From: Actinomycetaceae bacterium
GTDB taxonomy: Bacteria > Actinomycetota > Actinomycetes > Actinomycetales > Actinomycetaceae
Assembly: GCA_030528145.1 (NCBI GenBank)
Contig: JAUMZK010000006.1
Coordinates: forward strand, 21,947-85,946
Length of the DNA: 64,000 nucleotides
Direction: 5' to 3'
This document shows, one piece after another, positions 35,351 to 44,495 of the stretch (the stretch's first letter is position 1; the number at the start of each line of letters is the position of its first letter). A program made the position numbers and the translations under genes. The notes beneath the pieces were generated by a model. The model did no database searches and was not told the origin of the DNA. It saw only the letters and a list, made by a program, of their open reading frames with translations.

Positions 35351-37699
35351 CTACCCGGCAGAGCTGTCAGGTGGTGGTCCAGGTTGTGGTGACGGCGGAG
35401 TTGGGCTCGGTTCTGGTGTCGGGCTTGGATGCGGCGTTGGAGCTGGTTCGGGCTCTTCTGGGGTCTCAGTTTCCGGCGGTTGCTGTTCGTCCTCTTCAGG
35501 AGCACCAGTTTCCGGCGGTTGCTGTTCGTCCTCTTCCGGATTGCGTGGGGTTGAGGGCGATGGGGAGTAGCCTTTGTCCCGTTTGGTTGTGCCCGCGTCA
35601 CTGTAGTTGGAGAAGTTTTGCACGGGCAGGTTTGCTACTGCAGATTTCATGTACCACGCCCAAACCTGTGCCGGCCAGGTACCACCGGTTATTTCGTTGT
35701 AACCACCGAAGGGACTGATGGATTCTTCACTGCCGTCTTTGCCCACTTGGTACATACTGATAACAGTGGTTATTTGGGGAACAAATCCAGCAAATTGCGC
35801 GGATCTGTTATTTTCAGAGGAGCCTGTTTTGGCGGCGGCCGGTCTGCCGATAGCTTGGGCTTTGGTACCGGACCCGTTTCGCACTACGGCTTGCATGGCT
35901 TTGGTGGCTCCGGCGGTAACATTGGCGTCAAATACGCGTTTGCCCGTGTTGTCAGGCTTGTATATTTTTTCCCCACCAGCGTCTTTGACTAGCGCAACGA
36001 TATGCACGTCGCGTTTTACGCCCTCGTTAGCAATAGTCGAGTACGCCTGCGCCAAGTCGATAGTGTGCGGAGATGCCGTCCCCAGTGCGTTTGTCAAGTT
36101 CAGGTCCAGACCGGGCGTATTCTTGGGAATTCCCGCTTTTATCGCTATTTCTTTGGTTTTTTCGGCGCCGATCTTTTGGTTTATGCGCACGTACGCGGTG
36201 TTTACCGAGTCCTGGGTGGCCTGGATGTAGTTTATCCGCCCAAAGTTTTCGTCCCGGAAGTTACTAATTTTGGCGTCTCCTACGCGCATTGGCGTGCTGC
36301 CGTCAACGGTGCTGTACAGGCTGTCGCCTTTTTCGAGGGCGCCCATCAGAGTGAAAATTTTAAAGGTAGATCCCGCCATGGCATTGTCTTGGTAGGCGGC
36401 GGAGCGTTGGATTTTTTGAAATTCCGCACCACCATATTCGGCAATTATCCCCCCGGTTTTGTTATCTACGGATACTGCCCCCACCCGCAAGTTGGCGGGG
36501 TGATCAGAGGGCAGGCGGTTGACTGCGTCTACCAGGTTATTTTGTTGGTCTTTGTTGATAGTGGTAACTATTTGGAACCCAGCAGTGTCTATTTGTTGGT
36601 CCGAGTATCCGGCTTTGTTCTTCAGCTCCGAACGCACGTGTTCTAGCAGGTAACCGCCGGTGCCCGCCATTGAGCTGGACTTTCCTTTGGGCGGGACCCA
36701 CTTGGGGAATTGGGCTTGGGCGGCTTCGTCCTTGGACAACCACTTGTCTTCTACCATGTTGTTGATTACGCGCTGCCATCGTTGCTGCGCAATGTTGAGG
36801 GAGGTCGCGGGGTCCCAGGCGGAAGGGGCGGGAATAATACCTGCGAGCATGGCTGCTTCAGAGACCGACAGTTCCTTGGCCGATTTATTGAAGTAGGCTT
36901 GGGCGGCGGCTTCTATGCCATAGGCGCCGCGTCCCCAATAAATAGTATTCAGGTAGTTGCCCAAGATTTCGTCCTTGGACTGTTGCCGGTTAATTTTCAG
37001 TGCCAAAATGGTTTCTTTGAATTTCAGCGTATACGCTTTTATGCCTTTGGCTGGCTGAGTGGTGCCGGTGTAATAGTTTTCCACATACTGTTGTGACAGC
37101 GTGGAACCACCTTGTCGAGGACGCCCTAACAGGTTGTTTATTAAGGCGCGCGCAATACCTTTGATGTCAATACCGTTATTTTCAAAGAATGTGCGGTCTT
37201 CGGAAGCAACTACGGCTTGCCCCACATATTCAGGAATTTCCGTGCGCTTAATAATTTGCCGGTCTTGTTCCTGGAAGGTGCCCATTTTGGTTTTCCCGTC
37301 AGCATAGTAGACGGTTGTGGTTTGGGATTGCGCAATTTTGTCCGGACTGGGAATTTCTACGCCGGCGTATGCCAGCAGGAAGGTGCCGCAGACTGCGATG
37401 ACTCCCGCAAGGAATAATCCCAACATCCACCCGGCAACCTTGCGTCCCCACCCGCGTTTCTTCGGTGTGGGACGTTTCCCGGAACCGCTGGGGGTTTTTT
37501 TACGGTTTTTGGGTGGGGAGTAGCTGGGTCTGCTGCCGGTTCCTGCGTTATGCGACCCTTTCGAGGACGCCGCTACCGTCTGTCTGGCAGGCTTACGCGG
37601 GGAGCTGGAACTGGTCCTTGCAGCAGCGCCCATTGGTTGACCTTGGTCATCCAGTCGCTTGTGCCAAGGGAGTCCCGAGCTGTTACCTGTTCCGGTCAT
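35351..37699 (-). CDS. Class A penicillin-binding protein (PonA1-like)
   Basis: 782 residues. Long cytoplasmic basic Ser/Pro-rich head (about 1-85), one membrane helix (about 88-110), GT51 domain with EDRTFFENNG (about 168) and GGSTLSQQYVENYY, transpeptidase with STFK (about 443), SVNTAY and KTGSS (about 618). C-terminal Pro/Glu-rich wall-spanning tail includes two near-identical units at the DNA level (39 bases, 35472-35549) reading QQPPET. Bifunctional glycan polymerase and cross-linker. Distinct from the PonA2-like gene at 11.4 kb. Confidence 0.93.
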   Translation of the reverse strand: MTGTGNSSGLPWHKRLDDQGQPMGAAARTSSSSPRKPARQTVAASSKGSHNAGTGSRPSYSPPKNRKKTPSGSGKRPTPKKRGWGRKVAGWMLGLFLAGVIAVCGTFLLAYAGVEIPSPDKIAQSQTTTVYYADGKTKMGTFQEQDRQIIKRTEIPEYVGQAVVASEDRTFFENNGIDIKGIARALINNLLGRPRQGGSTLSQQYVENYYTGTTQPAKGIKAYTLKFKETILALKINRQQSKDEILGNYLNTIYWGRGAYGIEAAAQAYFNKSAKELSVSEAAMLAGIIPAPSAWDPATSLNIAQQRWQRVINNMVEDKWLSKDEAAQAQFPKWVPPKGKSSSMAGTGGYLLEHVRSELKNKAGYSDQQIDTAGFQIVTTINKDQQNNLVDAVNRLPSDHPANLRVGAVSVDNKTGGIIAEYGGAEFQKIQRSAAYQDNAMAGSTFKIFTLMGALEKGDSLYSTVDGSTPMRVGDAKISNFRDENFGRINYIQATQDSVNTAYVRINQKIGAEKTKEIAIKAGIPKNTPGLDLNLTNALGTASPHTIDLAQAYSTIANEGVKRDVHIVALVKDAGGEKIYKPDNTGKRVFDANVTAGATKAMQAVVRNGSGTKAQAIGRPAAAKTGSSENNRSAQFAGFVPQITTVISMYQVGKDGSEESISPFGGYNEITGGTWPAQVWAWYMKSAVANLPVQNFSNYSDAGTTKRDKGYSPSPSTPRNPEEDEQQPPETGAPEEDEQQPPETETPEEPEPAPTPHPSPTPEPSPTPPSPQPGPPPDSSAG

Positions 37700-37790
37700 T
37701 TCGCCCTCTCTGTTGATAATGATCCTTTAACGGTAGTCGTTTAGCCATGTCAGAGGCTAACGTTTAGTGCTTTTTTGACCATTATCAAAT

Positions 37791-37827
37791 ATTTGTGCCC
37801 ACCAGAATGGGAGTGGTGGGCACAAAT
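37791..37827 (-). terminator. Terminator of the serine-protease gene
   Basis: A 14-base inverted repeat (ATTTGTGCCCACCA) around a nine-base loop, directly after the protease stop at 37838. Confidence 0.75.
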
Positions 37828-37837
37828 GTGGCAGTGA

Positions 37838-38548
37838 TTACATGCCCATTGTTTGATGGATCCACTGCAAGTGCGGTGTGAGCTGCAAGGATCCAGAGTT
37901 TTCATGAATGTAGTAGTCAGCGGTGTGTGAACCTGTGACGTTAATACCAACCAGTTCGTCGCCTATAAGGAATGGACCACCAGAATCGCCGTGGTTGGAG
38001 GTTCCGTCGAGTCCCTTCAGGCGGTAGGTGTCTTGCCAGTAAGAATCCGTGCCTTCACCGATGACGCGCACGTGGGCACGTCGCAGCCAGGTCACATCCT
38101 TACCTTCAAAACCACGCCCGAAGCCGTAAATGTAGCCTTCTTCGCCCTCTTTGAATTGGTGACCGGCGGTCAGGTGGGCGTATTCGCTGACTTGTTTCGG
38201 GGTTGATAGGTGTAACAGGGCGAGGTCGGCGCTCGGGGATAGTTCTATGCGGTCAGTTAGTACTTTCTCGCCTGGGTTGGCTTTGTTGTTGGAGACGTAA
38301 ACTTCGATGCCGTCCTGGTTTGTGTTTTCGGCGCAGTGGGCGGCGGTTACTACCCAGCTGTCGTTGAGGAGGCTACCGGTACACTTATTTTGTTTCTCCT
38401 GACCGGGGTGGTTAATGCGCAGTTGCACAATGTAAGGACTGGAGGCTTCCTCACCGCCGGAAATGGCGTGCGCCTGGGGAGTCATGGCGGGAATACCCAA
38501 CGCGCATGCAGCTGCGAGGGCGGCACAAGCTTTGCGGAAGATGTTCAT
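37838..38548 (-). CDS. Secreted trypsin-like serine protease
   Basis: 236 residues. Sec signal peptide (about 1-28, ends MTPQAHA). Peptidase S1: catalytic His in VVTAAHC (about 67), Asp in SADLALLHL (about 110), Ser in NHGDSGGPF (about 190). Mature N-terminus ISGGEE resembles an activation site. RBS AGAGAAAGAAACAT before ATG 38548. A Fur-type operator is located just upstream, implying metal-dependent expression. Possible host-protein or nutrient degradation. No cell-wall anchor visible. Confidence 0.9.
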   Translation of the reverse strand: MNIFRKACAALAAACALGIPAMTPQAHAISGGEEASSPYIVQLRINHPGQEKQNKCTGSLLNDSWVVTAAHCAENTNQDGIEVYVSNNKANPGEKVLTDRIELSPSADLALLHLSTPKQVSEYAHLTAGHQFKEGEEGYIYGFGRGFEGKDVTWLRRAHVRVIGEGTDSYWQDTYRLKGLDGTSNHGDSGGPFLIGDELVGINVTGSHTADYYIHENSGSLQLTPHLQWIHQTMGM

Positions 38549-38571
38549 ATGTTTCTTTCTCTAGCTGTTAA

Positions 38572-38586
38572 CGATAATGATTATCA
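38572..38586. promoter_or_regulatory. Fur/Zur-family operator
   Basis: CGATAATGATTATCA is a 14-of-15 match to the Fur-type inverted repeat TGATAAT-N-ATTATCA, centred about 31 bases upstream of the protease start codon. Half-sites TGATAATGAT at 37716 and ATTATCAAA at 37780 flank the gene on the other side. Which metal (Fe, Zn or Mn) is not known. Confidence 0.6.
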
Positions 38587-38648
38587 ATAGCAGATGATGC
38601 TGGGAAAGCTCTGGAAGTTAGGATCACATAAGCTTTCAAAATTGCCGG

Positions 38649-38682
38649 GGTGGCGTCCTCGAAAAACGAGGACGAAGCCACC
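38649..38682. terminator. Stem-loop formed by inverted GAGGRCG copies
   Basis: CGTCCTCG (654-661) and CGAGGACG (667-674) form a perfect eight-base stem with AAAAA loop, extended by GGTGG/CCACC. It lies between the divergent protease and kinase relic and may terminate or insulate. The same arrangement of uptake sequences as terminators is known in Neisseria and Pasteurellaceae. Confidence 0.6.
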
Positions 38683-38855
38683 GTTAAACAGCAAAAGCGC
38701 TACACGACAATCTGATTTTGAGCCAATATTTAGCAGTTTCAGAAAAACACCCGCCCGCGCAGAGGGATGCCGCCAAACCGACAGACACCCACCCTGCCGG
38801 AAAGATTGTGATTATAGTTACTGTCGGTAGTGTAGAGAGGAACGAGGAGGTTCGT

Positions 38856-39733
38856 ATTAGTGAACTAGTTATTGCTATTGATTCATCCACAACCAGTACT
38901 AAAGCGATAGTTGTGGACGCGCAGGGGCAAGTTTTGGCAGACGCCAAGGTCGAATTTCCCATGACTACGCCGCAACTCAGCCATTATGAACAAGATCCTG
39001 CCGACTGGTGGAACAGTACTAAGGCGGCCGTGGGGCAGGCAGTATCTCAGCTTTCAGCTACAGACCGAGGGCGCTTCCGCTACGTTTGCGCCACTGTCCA
39101 ACGTCAATATTTCGCCCTCGTAGACGACCAGGGGAAGGCGCTGCGCCCCGGAATTTTGTGGCTCGATGGCAGGGCAGCTAAGCAAGTGCAAGATATTGGT
39201 TCGCGGCGCGTCCACGAACTGTCGGGGTTCCAACCGGACGCAACGCCCTCGATATACAAGATCGCGTGGCTGAAACAGCACGAACCAGAAACGCTGCAAG
39301 AAGCCGCCGAAGTGGTAGGTATGCACGAATATTTAACTCACGCAATGACCGGGCGCCGGGCGGATTCTGTGGCGACCGCTGATTCCCTCGGGTTACTGGA
39401 TTCAGCAGGGCTAACGTATGCTGAGGAATTATTGGACCTTGCCGGAATAGAGCGGCTACAACTGGCCGAATTGGTGCCGCCGCTCACGGCGTGCGAGACG
39501 GATGAAATTTCTGCGCTGGGGACTGCGGTTATGGCTATGCCGCAGACTAGGGCTTACCGAACTGTCGAGGACGCCGCGCATGCAATGATGCGACTGGGGG
39601 ATAGACTACTCCGGACATGCGATTGCACGAAACTTACCGCGAGTTGACCAAATTGCAAGAGCAGGTTTACCCGGCGTTGCGCGAAGTTATGCAAAAACAA
39701 CACGCTTTCGCCCAGCGACACCCGCTGGTGTGA
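38856..39733 (+). pseudogene. Relic of an FGGY-family carbohydrate kinase
   Basis: The N-terminal 220 codons read as a xylulokinase-type FGGY kinase (LVIAIDSSTTSTKAIVVDA, LDGRAAKQVQD) and then jump to the C-terminal segment EISALGTAVMAMPQTRAY..., so roughly 200 codons of the middle and catalytic part are missing. A frameshift follows at about 39605; the true C-terminus (TYRELTKLQEQVYPALREVM) is in another frame, ending at a TGA at 39731-39733. The start is uncertain: GAGGAGG lies five bases before an ATT. An intact xylulokinase gene is at 44.5 kb. Confidence 0.75.
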
Positions 39734-39808
39734 ACGCCACAGTTGCTCACGCTCCGGAAGTGTGTTGGAAAACTATCTGATTTTGCCGAGGACGAATGGT
39801 TGCGTTTT

Positions 39809-39868
39809 GGGGTTAGGGGAGGCGCACTGTGGCGGTGCCCCCGCTGCCTGTGCGCCGCCCCCAACCCC
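39809..39868. repeat. Long imperfect stem-loop
   Basis: Arms near GGGGTTAGGGGAGGCGCA and its near-complement around a 24-base loop, lying between the kinase relic and the small membrane-protein gene. Belongs to the TTGGGGC intergenic group. Confidence 0.5.
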
Positions 39869-39902
39869 TGAATAGTTTATTTATTGGAATTAAAGACGCG
39901 CG

Positions 39903-40118
39903 CTAGTCGCGAATTTTATATTTTCCTTCGAATGCCATGATCGCGAGCGTTAGCGCGAAAACGAAGGCAACCAGAAAGCAGACCCCACCAATTGGGGTGA
40001 ACCCTACGGCTATCAACAGTAAGCCAAGACCCACAAAAACCATCATCACGGTTGAAATAAATGATTGAGATTTAAAGAGTTTTCCTGCATTCACGGGCGG
40101 ATCATTTTGCTGCTTCAT
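39903..40118 (-). CDS. Small two-helix membrane protein
   Basis: 71 residues with two hydrophobic helices (about 22-42 and 46-64) and a short charged tail. No family recognised. ATG at 40118 with AGGGGTATCTT upstream is a reasonable site. Stands alone between relics. Confidence 0.5.
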   Translation of the reverse strand: MKQQNDPPVNAGKLFKSQSFISTVMMVFVGLGLLLIAVGFTPIGGVCFLVAFVFALTLAIMAFEGKYKIRD

Positions 40119-40343
40119 AAGATACCCCTAAGCTTGTACCTGGATAAAACGTCTCACCATACCATATCGGCTGCAACGCATATTAGCCTGGATCTGGGGA
40201 TTTTGCGTGGGAAATGTAAACCCAAACCTGGAAGCCATCGACCACTAAAAATCCCCAATTGCATATGGCAATAGCGCACCATTTTTAGTACCAAATTGGA
40301 ATGAACCCTTGTGATTGGACAGTTTTGATATGGAAGGACTGTG
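40119..40343. other. AT-rich intergenic stretch
   Basis: No gene found in this interval upstream of the transposase relic. With the relic and terminator that follow, the gap between the small membrane protein and the xylose transporter is 470 bases. Confidence 0.3.
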
Positions 40344-40506
40344 ATGAGTCAGAAGACTAAGGATCGGCGTTTGAAGGTTTTGCGTTTGTATGCCAGGGGT
40401 TTTTATTAGTGATTGCGCGCGTTTGGCTGGTGTTACGTATGAGAGTGCGCGCCGGTATTGCCGATACGTGGGCTACTTGTCCGCTAAGCCCATATTCTTC
40501 ATCTAA
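40344..40506 (+). pseudogene. Transposase N-terminal relic
   Basis: ATG 40344 opens MSQKTKDRRLKVLRLYARGF then stops; a +1 shift continues SDCARLAGVTYESARRYCRY to a stop at 40504-40506. This is a helix-turn-helix like that of the N-terminus of IS-element transposases, but only about 55 codons remain. Left border of the xylose region, next to a transcription terminator. Confidence 0.5.
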
Positions 40507-40535
40507 ATAACACTTGTGCTAAGGAAATAACTCGC

Positions 40536-40578
40536 AACAAAGGGGGGTCTACCGCCTATTTGGTAGACCCCCTTTGTT
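40536..40578 (-). terminator. Terminator of the xylose transport genes
   Basis: ACAAAGGGGGGTCTACC and its near-complement around an eight-base loop, with one bulge, ten bases after the permease stop codon. Confidence 0.8.
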
Positions 40579-40588
40579 AATACTTCAG

Positions 40589-41752
40589 TTAGGCATTCCT
40601 CCTATTACCGATGAGGTCGACAGCCACTGCGAGTAAGACTACTAGACCCTTGATAGCTTGCTGCCATGCGGAGTCAACACTCATGATTGATAGCCCCATA
40701 TTCAAAACACCCATGACTAGTGCGCCAACTATAGCACCAGAGATCTTACCCTTGCCACCGCTCACAGCTGTACCCCCAATAAATGCAGCTGCGATAGCGT
40801 CGAGTTCGTACATGTTACCCGCCGTTGCAACGGCGGCGTCGGCTCGAGAGGTAGTGATAATACCCGCCAATGACGCGAGGACGCCCATGTTGACAAATAC
40901 CAAGAAGTCCACTCTCCGGGTATTGATACCAGACAAGCGGGCTGCTGCAAGGTTGCCACCCACTGCATAAATGTGACGACCAAACACGGTCTTGTTCATC
41001 ACAAAAGTGTAGAGCAAAACAAGTATCCCGATGATAACCAACACAATCGGAGTTCCTCCGGCTGAAAGTGATAGTAGGACAGTGACAAGACCCACGGCAG
41101 CCGCGATAACGACCGTCTTTATGAGGAATCCTGCAAAGGGTTCCACATAACGCCCGGCCATCTTCGCTCTACATCGCATCTTCAACGCAGACCACGTGAT
41201 ACCCACTATTGCAATCAGTCCGATCACCAGAGTCACAACATCGTAATAGTCGATGAAACCTAAAAAGTTAGGCACGGATCCATTGGCAATGGCGACAAAA
41301 CCGTAGGGAAGTCCCGACACAGTGCGCTCAACCAGCACAATTGCTAAACCACGAAAGAGCAACATACCAGCCAAGGTCACAATAAAAGCTGGAACTCCAA
41401 CATATGCGACCCAAAACCCTTGCCAGCAACCAATCAATACGCCGATAACAAGACCCGCAACAATAGCAACTGGCCAAGACAAATGGTAGTCGAAGATGAG
41501 AATCGCAACAACGCCACCAACAAACGCTACTACAGACCCGACCGACAAGTCGATGTGCCGCGCAATAATTACCATCGTCATCCCGATAGCGAGCACCATC
41601 ACGTAGGCATTCTGCTGGATCAAACTGGCTACATTGTTAGGAGCAAGCAAGAGACCCTTTGTCAGGATTTGAAACAGTATGACGATAGCGATTAACGCGA
41701 CCAGAATTCCGTACTGTCTAATATCAAAATGTATTTTAGTCTTTCCACTCAT
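40589..41752 (-). CDS. xylH: Xylose/multi-sugar ABC permease (XylH/MmsB type)
   Basis: 387 residues, ten or so membrane helices. Characteristic GMTMVIIARHIDLSVGSVVA, AGMLLFRGLA and AVGGNLAAARLSGINTRRV segments of the CUT2 family permease. ATG at 41752 overlaps the stop of the ATPase gene (ATGA-type). Moves sugar across the membrane with the encoded ATPase and binding protein; neighbours xylA and xylB imply xylose, though arabinose or galactose are possible. Confidence 0.88.
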   Translation of the reverse strand: MSGKTKIHFDIRQYGILVALIAIVILFQILTKGLLLAPNNVASLIQQNAYVMVLAIGMTMVIIARHIDLSVGSVVAFVGGVVAILIFDYHLSWPVAIVAGLVIGVLIGCWQGFWVAYVGVPAFIVTLAGMLLFRGLAIVLVERTVSGLPYGFVAIANGSVPNFLGFIDYYDVVTLVIGLIAIVGITWSALKMRCRAKMAGRYVEPFAGFLIKTVVIAAAVGLVTVLLSLSAGGTPIVLVIIGILVLLYTFVMNKTVFGRHIYAVGGNLAAARLSGINTRRVDFLVFVNMGVLASLAGIITTSRADAAVATAGNMYELDAIAAAFIGGTAVSGGKGKISGAIVGALVMGVLNMGLSIMSVDSAWQQAIKGLVVLLAVAVDLIGNRRNA

Positions 41753-43308
41753 AGGGCGTCATTCCCCTCGTCCATCGTCATAAGTTGCATGAGTTTTTCT
41801 TGCGATGCCTCCTCTTTGGGAACGCATCCCGTAATACGACCTTCACAGAGTGTATAAATTCGGTCACACATTCCAAGGAGCTCTGGAAGCTCGGAAGAGA
41901 TCATTAGTATCGCCTTACCCTTATCAGCTAGCTGCTGAATAATCTGATAGATCTCGTACTTCGCTCCTACATCTATTCCGCGTGTCGGCTCGTCCAAGAT
42001 GAGCACTTCCGGATCGGTAAACATCCATTTAGCGAGAACGACCTTTTGCTGGTTTCCGCCCGAAAGCGAACTGACCGTGCTGGCAATACCCGAAGTTTTT
42101 ATCTTAAGTTCCTCACGATACTGCTCAACAACGTCGGTCTCCAAGTGCTCATCTACCATTCCACCTCGAGATACCTTGCGCAGTGCGGCCGCTGTAACAT
42201 TACGGCGAATATCTTGGATTAGATTCAATCCTAAAGACTTCCGATCCTCCGGTACATACGCTAAACCTGCAGCGATCGCCTTAGGCACTGTCGAGGTATC
42301 TACTATTTTCCCACGTATCTTCACAGTCCCGGAAGAATTGGTGCCATAGGAATGCCCAAACACACTCATTGCAAGCTCAGTGCGACCAGCACCCATCAGT
42401 CCTGCAAGACCTACGATCTCTCCAGCGTGGACAGTGAGGCTAACGTTCTTCGCCATAGCGCGTGCAGTGTCAATAGGATTGAAGGTGTTCCACTCTTCAA
42501 TTTCGATCACAGGTTTGCCTATTGTCGGCTCGTGCATGGGGTAGCGATTCGTAAGATCACGCCCCACCATCAGTCTGATGATCTCATCCTCAGTTACAGG
42601 ATTGTCTCCCTTCATCTTTCTGGTAGCAACCGTCTGTCCATCGCGAATTACTGTTATAGAGTCAGCGATTTCCTCGATCTCATTTAGCTTATGGGAGATA
42701 ACAATCATAGTTACCCCTTCGTCCCGCAGCTGGCGCATGAGATTAAGAAGGTGCGCCGAATCATCGTCGTTAAGTGCCGCTGTAGGCTCGTCAAGAATCA
42801 GGAGCTTGACCTCCTTGGACAGCACCTTGGCAATTTCAACCAGTTGCTGCCGTCCTACCCCGAGATCCACGATCAGAGTGCTAGGTTCTACATCTAGTCC
42901 GACCTTATCCAACAGTTCCGCAGCCCTAGACTCCGTGGCATGCCAGTCGATAATTCCACTCCGGGCGATTTCGGATCCTAAGAAAATATTTTCAGCAACG
43001 GACAGAAATGGGGAGAGAGCCAGTTCTTGATGGATGATGGCGATTCCAACATGTTCAGAATCTTTGATGGTCTTGAACTGACATAAATTCCCGAGATACT
43101 CAATTTTCCCCTCATAGGAACCATAGGGATAGATCCCGGAAAGTACATTCATAAGGGTGGATTTACCAGCACCATTTTCGCCACAAATCACATGAATCTC
43201 GCCTCGTCGGACTTCCAGGTTCACATCATCTAGCGCACGTACCCCCGAGAACTCCTTAATAATTCCGGACATCCTAAGGATAATCTCGTTTGAAAGCATC
43301 ATGAGCAC
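41749..43308 (-). CDS. xylG: Xylose/multi-sugar ABC ATPase (XylG/MmsA type)
   Basis: 519 residues with two fused ABC domains. First: Walker A GENGAGKST (about 45-53), GVGRQQLVEIAKVLS, LLILDEPTAALND. Second: GLMGAGRTELAMSVF and LSGGNQQKVVLAKWM, LILDEPTRGIDVGA. Standard CUT2 layout. Start ATG at 43308, one base from the binding-protein stop. Same operon as xylH. Confidence 0.9.
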   Translation of the reverse strand: MLMMLSNEIILRMSGIIKEFSGVRALDDVNLEVRRGEIHVICGENGAGKSTLMNVLSGIYPYGSYEGKIEYLGNLCQFKTIKDSEHVGIAIIHQELALSPFLSVAENIFLGSEIARSGIIDWHATESRAAELLDKVGLDVEPSTLIVDLGVGRQQLVEIAKVLSKEVKLLILDEPTAALNDDDSAHLLNLMRQLRDEGVTMIVISHKLNEIEEIADSITVIRDGQTVATRKMKGDNPVTEDEIIRLMVGRDLTNRYPMHEPTIGKPVIEIEEWNTFNPIDTARAMAKNVSLTVHAGEIVGLAGLMGAGRTELAMSVFGHSYGTNSSGTVKIRGKIVDTSTVPKAIAAGLAYVPEDRKSLGLNLIQDIRRNVTAAALRKVSRGGMVDEHLETDVVEQYREELKIKTSGIASTVSSLSGGNQQKVVLAKWMFTDPEVLILDEPTRGIDVGAKYEIYQIIQQLADKGKAILMISSELPELLGMCDRIYTLCEGRITGCVPKEEASQEKLMQLMTMDEGNDAL

Positions 43309-44431
43309 CTATAGCCCAAGATCTGCGGCCGAGTAGTAACCGCTGTCGACGAGCTTTTCCTTCACGTTATCTTTGGTGATTACATGAGGCGCAATCAAAT
43401 AGGCGGGTACAACTTTTCTACCATTGTTGTAAGTCTTGGTGTCGTTTACCTCAACCTTCTTGCCTTTTACGATCTGGTCGACCATCTTTGCGACTTGATC
43501 GCCCAATTCCCTGGTATCTTTCCATACTGTCGTAGCCTGCTTACCCCGCACAATGTTGCGAACGTTAGCTTGGTCTGCGTCTTGTCCAGTGATAATCGGC
43601 CATCCATCTCCTGCACTGTATCCGTTAGCGTCCAACGCCTGAGTAATACCTAGCGCAAGAGCATCGTTTGGGGCAAGCACCGCCTGGACTTTCTTATCTC
43701 GGTAGAAGGAATTGAGACGGTTTTCCATTTCAGATTGCGCGGCGGGAGCCATCCATGCCTGAATTCCGATCGACTGCCACTTATCAACTGATTTTGGCGC
43801 CTTGCCCGAAGGAACTACTAATTTCCCAGAATCGAGGTACGGCTTAAGCTGATCCCAGGCGCCCTCGAAGAAATAGCGAGCGTTGTTATCATCCGGCGAT
43901 CCCGAGAATGGCTCAAAGTTGAATGGACCTTCTGAATTCTTAAGATCTAAAGCATCGACGATAAACTTGCCTTGCAACTGACCCACTCGATAGTTATCGA
44001 AAGTTGCATAGTAGTCCACTGATTTCGTGTCTCGAATCAAGCGATCGTAGGCGATAACCTTAATGCCCTTGCTTGCGGCCTGGTCCAAAACGGGGGTCAA
44101 TGCTGAGCCATCGATAGACGCAACAACTAGAACCGCTGGTCTCTCGTTAACCAAATTCTGAATCTGCGAGATTTGCTGCTCAACTTTGTTATCAGCATAT
44201 TGTAAAGAGATATGATAGCCCATCTTCTTTAGGTTCTTAGAAAGATGGGCACCATCCCGCGACCATCTCTCCAGCGACTTTGTTGGCATAGAAATACCGA
44301 TTAGGGCGCCGCCGCTCCCATTACCTCCAGTCGCTGTGCCTCCGCCACGCTCACTTGAACATGCCCCAAGAGAGAATACAGAGCACCATGCCAACCAGCG
44401 TAGTGAGAAGGATCCTAGTTTTCTTATTCAT
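43309..44431 (-). pseudogene. xylF: Xylose-binding lipoprotein gene with a signal-peptide frameshift
   Basis: The ATG at 44431, behind a strong AAGGAGG, gives MNKKTRILLTTLVGMVLC then runs out of frame at the CT repeat near 44369-44374. Adding one CT unit would produce a complete lipoprotein signal, ILSLGAC, joined to the 361-residue body in the frame 43309-44394. The body is a periplasmic-binding type 1 fold of the XylF/ChvE group (PTKSLERWSRDGAHLS, VLVVASIDGSALTP, APNDALALGITQAL, ITGQDADQANVRNIV). A downstream ATG at 44394 has no site and only a stub signal. Real loss, on/off switching or an error remain open. Confidence 0.65.
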
Positions 44432-44495
44432 TGAGCCTCCTTGCTCATGTCCTTTCGGACGCTTAGTTTGCTTTTTAGGCGCGCAATTGGTAGCG

